Source of the DNA: Gammaproteobacteria bacterium
GTDB lineage: Bacteria; Pseudomonadota; Gammaproteobacteria; SZUA-152
NCBI GenBank assembly: GCA_021647705.1
Contig: JAKIUF010000010.1
Coordinates: 42,599 to 106,598, forward strand
Reading direction: 5' to 3'
Length of the DNA stretch: 64,000 nt
A model generated the notes under the pieces. That model worked only from the letters and a program-made list of their open reading frames with translations, made no database searches and was not told where the DNA came from. Below, piece after piece: positions 58,353 to 64,000 of this stretch. How positions within the stretch are numbered: the first letter of the stretch is position 1; every line of letters begins with the position of its first letter. The translations under genes were made by a program, and so were the position numbers.

Positions 58353-59230
58353 TTAACAAGCTTGCTTAACCTGACAGCTATCCCCTTTACCCACGCCGAC
58401 CCCCGCTGCCATTCCCAACATGCGCGTAGCAAAGGAATGCCGGAATGTATGGCAAGAACCTTTTTTGTGTACCCCCCTTGCCGGATGGCCTGCTTTACTG
58501 CCCGTTGCATACTCGTTTCGTAGAGATGATGTCGGCGTCGCTGACCAGAAACCGGATCAATGGAAAGTCGTGGTGCCGCAAACAGAAACTGCCAGTGCAG
58601 ACTTTTGGCTTCCGCCGGATACTTTTTCGCCAATGCATGGGGCATCTGCACTTCTCCATAGCCATCTGCCAGATCCTGCTGGTGAAAGGCATGCACACGT
58701 TCCATTGCCCTACGCAAATCAGGCACAAGATGTTCGGGGATAATCGTCACCCGATCCTTTCCACCCTTACCGCTACGCACTACAATGGCAAGGCGCTCAA
58801 AATCGATATCCTTCAACCGGAGGCGCAAAGCCTCCATTAATCGCAAGCCGCTACCGTATAACAAAGAAGCGATAAGATGATACGGTTGATCCAGCTGGCA
58901 AAAAATGGCACGAATTTCCTCGCGGGAAAAAACCACCGGGATACGCCGCGATTGCTTCGCACGAACCACACCATTGATGTTTTCAAAAGGTCTCTCAAGC
59001 ACCTGCTTATAGAGAAAAACCAACGCATTGAAAGCCTGGTTTTGGGTAGAGGCAGAAACTTGCCGGTTAACAGCCAGAAAATTGAGAAAAGCGGAAGCCT
59101 CTGGTTCCGATATCTCCGCCGGATATCGCAGATGGTGAAAGCGAATAAAAAACCGTATCCAGTAACAGTATGCTTTTTCAGTCTTGCGGCTGTAGTGTCG
59201 CACCCGGATGGCAGTTCTGACCTAATCCAT
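58353..59230 (-). pseudogene. intI: Integron integrase IntI, inactivated
   Basis: A tyrosine recombinase of the integron type. YGSGLRLMEALRLRLKDIDF, VVRSGKGGKDRVTIIPEHL and the IntI-specific extra region (QDLADGYGEVQMPHALAKKY ... RRHHLYETSMQRAVKQAIRQ) are preserved. There are three lesions. The natural start ATG at 59230 is followed by TAG at codon 3 (MD-stop-VRTAIRVRHYS, consistent with CAG changed to TAG). A one-base loss near 58458 shifts SCHTFRHSFAT out of frame. The 3' end after HSFATRML is lost, so the catalytic Tyr is gone. A LexA box lies upstream. An alternative GTG start at 59203 would escape only the first lesion. Confidence 0.88.
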
Positions 59231-59266
59231 TAATCGTAATTCCTGCATCGTTGTTTATCCTTTTAG

Positions 59267-59282
59267 CTGTATCCATACACAG
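59267..59282. promoter_or_regulatory. LexA (SOS) box upstream of intI
   Basis: CTGTATCCATACACAG matches CTGT-N8-ACAG perfectly, 37 bases upstream of the original intI start. LexA control of integron integrases is established in Vibrio and class 1 integrons. Confidence 0.75.
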
Positions 59283-59565
59283 TATTATTGAATAACATGA
59301 AAGTAATGGAGTCAAGCAGTACGCCTTGATATTGGGTGGATATTGGTTAAATTTACATTAAATCTCTGTATTTTCAACAAGTTGCAGAGCCATATTTTTA
59401 CTTGATATCCCGACGATATCCGGCGTATGCCGGATATTTACCCATACCCCTTGTGCAGGTTTGAAAAGTACATAATAATCAGAGTGATATGAATGAAAAT
59501 TCAAAAGATGAAAAAAGACATAGACGGCTTAAGCCGGATATTAAGAGTTTAATGATGGAGAAAAT
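59283..59565. other. Region between intI promoter and first cassette gene (probable attI area)
   Basis: 283 AT-rich bases. They contain a possible recombination core GTTAAAT (59346-59352, fits GTTRRRY), a hairpin ATATCCGGC-GTAT-GCCGGATAT (about 59418-59439) and a small palindrome CGGCTTAAGCCG (about 59524-59535). An attI site is expected here by position but cannot be fixed by eye. Confidence 0.35.
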
Positions 59566-60843
59566 ATGAAGGATTTATTCCCTGGTCATTTTAAAGAAAG
59601 TGATAAAAGCCTAAAAGAAGTATGGGATACGTCGCTGTTTGTATTTGATGCAAATATCCTTCTAAACCTCTATCGATATTCAGATACGACTCGTAATGAA
59701 TTTCTGCGTATTTTGGATAAAATCAAAGATAGAGCATGGCTACCCCATAGGGCTGCTGAAGAATACTTGAACAATCGATTGTCGGTAATCGACCAACAAG
59801 AAAAATCATACGATGACACGACAAAATCAATTGAGTCATTAAAACGAGATTTAGAGAACGCTCGTCAACACCCCTTTGTTAGTAAAGGGGTTATGGATAA
59901 GGTGGATAGTGTCTTCGAAGAACTTTGTAATGAGCTAAAGAACAATAAATCCGTTCATACAACTCGTATTAGCAGTGACGAGATTAAAGATTCTATTGCA
60001 GGCATATTTGAAAACAGGGTAGGTCATCCTTACGAGAAGGAGCGGATAGAGCAACTAATTTCTGAAGGTGAAGAGCGATATAAACAAAAAATCCCACCTG
60101 GCTTTAAAGATAGTTCGAAAGCGGGTGATAGCGAGGTTTTCGCGGAGAAATGCAGAAAGTATGGCGACCTCATTGTATGGACTCAGGTGATCGATAAAGC
60201 GACTGAGTTAAATAAAGGTGTGGTGCTGGTAATTGATGACAAAAAGGAAGACTGGTGGGAAAAATTTAAGGGCAAGACGGTAGGTCCCCGTCCAGAGTTG
60301 GTAAAGGAGTTTAAGGACAGAGCAAATCAAACATTTCATATGTATCAAGCAGACCGTTTCCTTGAATTGGCCAGAGAGAATCTAGGAGAACAGGTAAGTG
60401 AAGAGATTGTTGAAGAGATAAGGGAAGTAAGGCGTCGTGATAAATTGGCGTATCGACGAATGAAAGAGAGAGAGCTATACAAACACCGGAAAATGAAGCA
60501 AATGCATTTGGCAGAAGAACTAGATAATGTTCGTCATCAAATGGCTAGTTACGAAAAAGAAATGCATGTGCTTCAAGATAAAAGTCATAGGCTTGAAAGC
60601 GAAAAAAGTAGCCTAAAAGAGTATAGAAATAAAATGTTTCACGAGGGTGGCGATGAGCATTTCGATGACGATCAATTGACCGACCATTACTATCATGTTT
60701 CAAAGAATTACGATGAAGTTATGCATCGCTTAGATACATCACGAATGAAATATCAGGAGTTGAGACAGCATATGGCTGTACTCGAACAAGAGATAAGCCA
60801 CAGCATGAAAAACATTGAACAAGAAAATGCAGCGGACTCGTAA
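59566..60843 (+). CDS. PIN-like nuclease domain protein with coiled-coil tail (integron cassette gene)
   Basis: A 425-aa protein. The N-terminal half (about 25-265) is PIN-like of the PIN_8/DUF4935 kind: FVFDANILLNLYRYSDTTRN (first acidic ligand), WLPHRAAEEYLNNR, GDLIVWTQVIDKA and VVLVIDDKKEDWW (later acidic ligands). From about 285 to 420 it is a long charged coiled coil (RRRDKLAYRRMKERELYKHR ... RLDTSRMKYQELRQHM). Proteins of this type occur in defence islands and as lone cassettes, and RNase activity is inferred. It ends inside an attC site, and its AT-rich composition differs from the core genes. Confidence 0.8.
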   Translation: MKDLFPGHFKESDKSLKEVWDTSLFVFDANILLNLYRYSDTTRNEFLRILDKIKDRAWLPHRAAEEYLNNRLSVIDQQEKSYDDTTKSIESLKRDLENARQHPFVSKGVMDKVDSVFEELCNELKNNKSVHTTRISSDEIKDSIAGIFENRVGHPYEKERIEQLISEGEERYKQKIPPGFKDSSKAGDSEVFAEKCRKYGDLIVWTQVIDKATELNKGVVLVIDDKKEDWWEKFKGKTVGPRPELVKEFKDRANQTFHMYQADRFLELARENLGEQVSEEIVEEIREVRRRDKLAYRRMKERELYKHRKMKQMHLAEELDNVRHQMASYEKEMHVLQDKSHRLESEKSSLKEYRNKMFHEGGDEHFDDDQLTDHYYHVSKNYDEVMHRLDTSRMKYQELRQHMAVLEQEISHSMKNIEQENAADS

Positions 60844-60869
60844 ACTCGCCGCTGATTTAGGCGTTAGGC
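60814..60869 (+). other. attC recombination site of the first integron cassette
   Basis: R'' ATTGAAC (60814-60820, imperfect), L'' AAATGCAGCGG (60825-60835), L' CCGCTGATTT (60849-60858), R' GTTAGGC (60863-60869). L'' and L' pair completely except for one unpaired G at 60829, the extrahelical base expected in attC. The loop is 13 nt. The crossover point is predicted between 60863 and 60864. Confidence 0.72.
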
Positions 60870-60895
60870 TTAATTGATAAATTGGAGTAAGAATA

Positions 60896-61072
60896 ATGAT
60901 TAGTTGGAATCCTGAAATATTGAATCGATGCGCAGCTCCAAAAATAAGTGAATTTACATCAATGGAGTTAGCTGATATTTCAAGTGAGTTTCCCGAATCA
61001 GCATACTGGCTGCAAAATCATTTTTTGAATAACACTCCTTTGAGGAAGCCGTTTAAGGCACCATTAAAATAA
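60896..61072 (+). CDS. Small protein of second integron cassette (58 aa), unknown
   Basis: The frame encodes MISWNPEILNRCAAPKISEF, TSMELADISSEFPESAYWLQ, NHFLNNTPLRKPFKAPLK. It begins 33 bp after the cassette junction with a TTGGAG site 10 bases upstream, the usual position of a cassette's first gene. Its stop abuts the next start (TAAATG), so the two are coupled. No family was recognised. Two short genes in one cassette recall toxin-antitoxin pairs, but no toxin or antitoxin motif is visible. Confidence 0.6.
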   Translation: MISWNPEILNRCAAPKISEFTSMELADISSEFPESAYWLQNHFLNNTPLRKPFKAPLK

Positions 61073-61546
61073 ATGGCTGTCAACTATATTCAGAAAGCAC
61101 AGTACATTTTTCACGAGTACAATATAGTTAGAGAGCTATCTGACAAATATCACAAGAATAATTCGCCAAATAATCCGAAATTATCTGAGTATTACTTACT
61201 GATATACCATTTATCAAACATATTTATTCAGTATTGTTCAGCCATAGAGGCGTGCAATACAATAAATAAATTTCTTGGTGATGATAGTAAGGCATTTAAT
61301 AAAAATGATGGTAGCGCTGAGCAGCGTGCATATGAAATCGGTAACTCCATAAAACATGTGGCAATCTGTATAGATAGTGGGGTGTGCGAAAATGATCATA
61401 CCTTGTCAATATGGCTAACTAATTCATTGGTCGAATCATTTGATGTAGAAATTTCGTTTAAAGAACTAGAAAATTGCATCAGGGATGTTGGTCGTTTTGC
61501 AGAACCTTTGGTAGACCCAATGACATTTTCTGATAAGGTCAAGTAG
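61073..61546 (+). CDS. Hypothetical helical protein (157 aa), second cassette
   Basis: It starts directly after the 58-aa gene and is 157 aa with no membrane segment. The helical content includes LSEYYLLIYHLSNIFIQYCS then AIEACNTINKFLGDD, and EIGNSIKHVAICIDSGVCEN. The pattern of long helices with scattered polar residues is loosely HEPN-like, but the RxxxxH nuclease motif is absent. AT-rich and cassette-borne. The function is unknown; an attC site for this cassette was not found before the IS element. Confidence 0.6.
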   Translation: MAVNYIQKAQYIFHEYNIVRELSDKYHKNNSPNNPKLSEYYLLIYHLSNIFIQYCSAIEACNTINKFLGDDSKAFNKNDGSAEQRAYEIGNSIKHVAICIDSGVCENDHTLSIWLTNSLVESFDVEISFKELENCIRDVGRFAEPLVDPMTFSDKVK

Positions 61547-61593
61547 GGGGTGTAGATCAGCCACTGACAAAAGCGGTCAAATCGATGGGGTCA

Positions 61594-62960
61594 GACTCTG
61601 ACGGCTCCCCACAAAAAGTTCTTTAAAAACGGAAAGTTATAGGATATATTTCGTTCAAAACCGTGCATGCATGGTGAAAATAACTTCCCCTTTGAGACTA
61701 ACCCAGTCGATAAGGAGAACCGTCATGCATACACTGAAAGTACTGCATAACAAACTCAAGCAAGCATGTCCTTTCATCCATCTAAAGCGCCTAGCTGTTC
61801 TTATGCTCGCCACCCAGGCTCTACTCATCGGCCAGCGTTTATCTTTAACGCAACTCGGTCGTCGCTTAGTCTCAACGGCATTGGTAAAACATAATATCAA
61901 ACGCATTGATCGCTTATTAGGTAACTGGCACCTGCATCAGGAACGAAACAGTATTTATCAATTTATGTCACAAGCCTTACTAAAGGGTAATCAGCGACCC
62001 TTGATCATTGTCGATTGGTCAGAATTAACCACCGATCGTGATTACCATCTGCTGCGAGCCTCCCTACCCGTCGGTGGGCGTGCCTTAACCTTATATGAAG
62101 AATCCATTCTATGAAGAAGTCCATTCGCAAAAAAATATCGGCAGCCCGAAAGTGCATAAGACATTCCTACGCACCCTGCAAAAACACTTACCTGATACCT
62201 GTTGTCCAATTATTATTACCGATGCTGGCTTTCGCAACCCCTGGTTCAAAATGGTTATAGCATTAGGCTGGGATTATGTAGGCCGCATCCGTAACCGAGA
62301 CCTCCTAAAACCCGTAAAAAGCAGTGATTGGGTGCCCTGTAAAACCCTGTATGCAACAGCGACGTATCGGGCACGCTACCTTGGAGAATACACCACAACA
62401 CGTAAAAATCCTCTCAATAGCCATCTTTATCTTGTTAGACAAAAAGCCAAAGGCCGACATCGCTACAACAAGGATGGCTCGAGAACCACTCGAGGACAAA
62501 GTGAAAAAGTCGCTCAGCGTGAAAAAGAACCCTGGCTAATCACCACCTCTCTGCACGGCAGCCAGAATAACGCGCAGCAAATTATTGCCTACTACAAAAC
62601 ACGCATGCAGATCGAAGAATCCTTTCGAGATATAAAAAGTCATCGCGTGGGATTTAGTATCAGTGAAAGTTTGACACGCAACCAGGTACGGCTGGAAATA
62701 TTATTACTCATTGGCGCTCTAGCGACATACCTTGCGTGGTTAACGGGAGTGTTTATCGAACTTAAACAATGGCACTGGCAATATCAATCCAGCAGCATTA
62801 AAACCCGGCGAGTGTTATCGACATTTTTTATCGGTTGCCAAGTGGCAAAAGAAGGTAAACTAGAACTTGAAAAACAGGAATATGAAATGGCGCTATTACA
62901 CGTTATAGATAATGCTTTGGCGCAGGGGAGCACTTGATTTTGTGGGGAGCCGTCAGGGTC
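61594..62960 (+). mobile_element. IS4-family (IS10-like) insertion sequence
   Basis: Terminal inverted repeats GACTCTGACGGCTCCCCACA at 61594 and, inverted, TGTGGGGAGCCGTCAGGGTC ending at 62960. The 1.37-kb element carries one transposase gene. No clear 9-bp target duplication was found at these borders. It is inserted just after the second integron cassette. Confidence 0.85.
61725..62937 (+). pseudogene. IS4-family transposase with a frameshift
   Basis: The protein is close in pattern to IS10 transposase: CPFIHLKRLAVLMLATQAL, KHNIKRIDRLLGNWHLHQER, then the DDE residues in VDWSEL, ITDAGFRNPWFK and YYKTRMQIEESFRDIK (the YREK block). The first frame (from ATG 61725, with AAGGAG upstream) stops at 62114. 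The rest continues in another frame from 62095, with the break near 62106. Both halves are otherwise intact, so a one-base loss is the simplest explanation. IS10-type elements do not use programmed frameshifting. Confidence 0.85.
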
Positions 62961-63299
62961 ATATATGGACACGCCCGCTAAATCAATAAAAAGGTTGTTT
63001 TAATTTACAATCTCATAAACTTCTTCTCTGAAGAAAGCATTGACACAAAACAAGAAAGATTAGCCGTCATATATTCGGCCCCAGGTGAGATCAGGGAATG
63101 GATCTCCGGCCATGATGAAAACCGCACACCTGCACCTTATCAGACTCACGGTGCAAATCACCTAACCCCATCACAGGTCTTGCAGGTGTCGGTCTAACCT
63201 GTATTGTCATCAAATACTTGCCATATCAGAGCCCGTTAAAAATCGTGTATTGACCTTGCGTTCATTTTGCGTGAAACATCGTAGCTTGTTGGTGTGCAA
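62961..63299. other. 339-bp gap between the two insertion sequences
   Basis: No gene was seen. It probably includes the 3' end of the IS110-type element. The exact end cannot be set because this family usually lacks terminal inverted repeats. Confidence 0.4.
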
Positions 63300-64000
63300 T
63301 CATTTAACAACGGTGACGTACTCATGGTCTCGTGCCATCACGGACCAAACAATTCGTGCCATTTTATTGGCTAATGCCACAGCCGCTTTTTGCAAGCCTT
63401 TCTTTTCTTGCAATTGTCTGGCCCACAGTAATTGACTGTCTGATCGGCCCTTGCATCGCGTGATGGCCGATAACGCGCCCTGAACCAGTAAAGCCCGTGC
63501 ATAGCCATCACCTCGCTTGCTAATGCCCAGCAATCGCTGCTGACCACCGGTTGAATATTGTTTCGGCACTAGCCCCAGCCAGGCCGAGAGCTCCCGTCCA
63601 TTCTTAAAATTGTTGGCATCGCCGATGGTAGAAACCAATGCCGTGGCAATCATGGGGCCCACACCGGGTATTGCCATCAGTCGCTGGCAGACAGGGTTTT
63701 CATTGGCCAATTGCTTAACCTGTTTGTCTGCTTGTTTAATCCGGTCATCCAGCGCGTACAATTCCTGCTGTAACCCATGAAAGAGTGTTCTCGCTTGTGA
63801 TGTGAGTTCATTTTCGGCATCTTCGAGTATGCCCGCAAGTTGACTGCGTATCTGACTAATCCCTTTGGGGATAGCGATGCCATATTCAAGCAATTGCCCA
63901 CGGGTTTGGTTAACCAGTGCGGTACGTTGTTGTACTTGCCGTTGACGTATACGGTGAAGCAACTGGATATCCTGCTGTGCAATGGTCTTGGATGATACAT
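63300..64000 (-). CDS. IS110-family transposase, C-terminal part (runs off the window)
   Basis: The frame is open to the right edge (from 63998, VSSKTIAQQDIQLLHRIRQ...). It contains the coiled-coil region RTALVNQTRGQLLEYGIAIP and the transposase_20 domain: LMAIPGVGPMIATALVSTIG, FKNGRELSAWLGLVPKQYST and GGQQRLLGISKRGDGYARAL. IS110/IS116/IS902 enzymes are RuvC-like recombinases with a C-terminal serine; some are guided by a bridge RNA. The N-terminal DEDD domain is outside the window. Confidence 0.92.
   Translation of the reverse strand, partial: VSSKTIAQQDIQLLHRIRQRQVQQRTALVNQTRGQLLEYGIAIPKGISQIRSQLAGILEDAENELTSQARTLFHGLQQELYALDDRIKQADKQVKQLANENPVCQRLMAIPGVGPMIATALVSTIGDANNFKNGRELSAWLGLVPKQYSTGGQQRLLGISKRGDGYARALLVQGALSAITRCKGRSDSQLLWARQLQEKKGLQKAAVALANKMARIVWSVMARDHEYVTVVK

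Noticed and set aside
59346..59352. GTTAAAT as the attI crossover site
   Set aside because: It fits GTTRRRY and the position is plausible, but a 7-base degenerate match in AT-rich DNA has little weight without flanking binding sites.
62095..62114. Programmed frameshift in the IS4-family transposase
   Set aside because: IS10-type transposases are made from one frame. No slippery heptamer is seen, so a mutation is likelier.
61585..62969. 9-bp target duplication of the IS10-like element
   Set aside because: Flanks on the two sides share at most GGTCA, depending on the border chosen; not convincing.

Overview
The window reads as a chromosomal segment of an environmental gammaproteobacterium. 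The evidence is the gene order gacS/barA-cysM-rlmD, the rpsO-pnp pair, and typical gammaproteobacterial galU, ettA, prmB, hemN and ravA-viaA genes. The species cannot be named from sequence alone. A quinol-type anchor next to assimilatory nitrate reductase, many palindromic intergenic repeats and several insertion relics suggest a free-living, mobile-element-rich genome. No rRNA or tRNA gene was seen.

Layout. 1-2016: end of a LuxR-type response regulator and its sensor kinase. 2483-5980: rpsO, pnp, galU. 6332-11586: hybrid kinase GacS/BarA (minus), divergent from cysM and rlmD. 11933-15195: small conserved genes, a spermidine-synthase-like methyltransferase and a WYL regulator. 15245-29585: a complete type I-E CRISPR-Cas locus (cas3, cas8e, cas11, cas7, cas5, cas6e, cas1, cas2). 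It carries a fragment of a second cas3 in front, an antitoxin-like gene between cas6e and cas1, and an array of 77 repeats and 76 spacers. 29883-38282: housekeeping and signalling genes (UPF0149/SEC-C protein, ettA, RadC-domain protein, prmB, hemN, CBS, LOG, HDOD). 38503-53425: a nitrate/nitrite assimilation region with a PP2C/Ser-Thr kinase fusion, a giant DUF2339 membrane protein, a NarK/NasA-type transporter, nirB, nirD, nasA, and a fused DmsB-DmsC-like iron-sulfur/membrane subunit. 53924-58010: a small secreted protein between long direct repeats, then ravA-viaA. 58353-61593: a relic integron with a broken integrase, a LexA box, an attC site and two cassettes. 61594-64000: a frameshifted IS4-family element and the end of an IS110-family transposase.

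How the parts work together. The divergent transporter and nirB promoters each carry a sigma-54 -24/-12 box, with a GCAC-N7-GTGC (NtrC-type) palindrome about 100-120 bp upstream of the predicted start. Nitrate uptake and reduction are therefore probably nitrogen-controlled as one unit. The membrane-bound DmsBC-like fusion could feed quinol electrons to NasA. The CRISPR locus looks complete and has acquired many spacers, but the cas3 fragment points to a past exchange of cas operons.

Repeats are a strong theme. At least six palindromic or MITE-like families fill the gaps. Two convergent gene pairs show the same pattern: a palindrome plus the 3' end of the minus-strand gene has been tandemly duplicated. 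Two MITEs have readable terminal repeats and target duplications.
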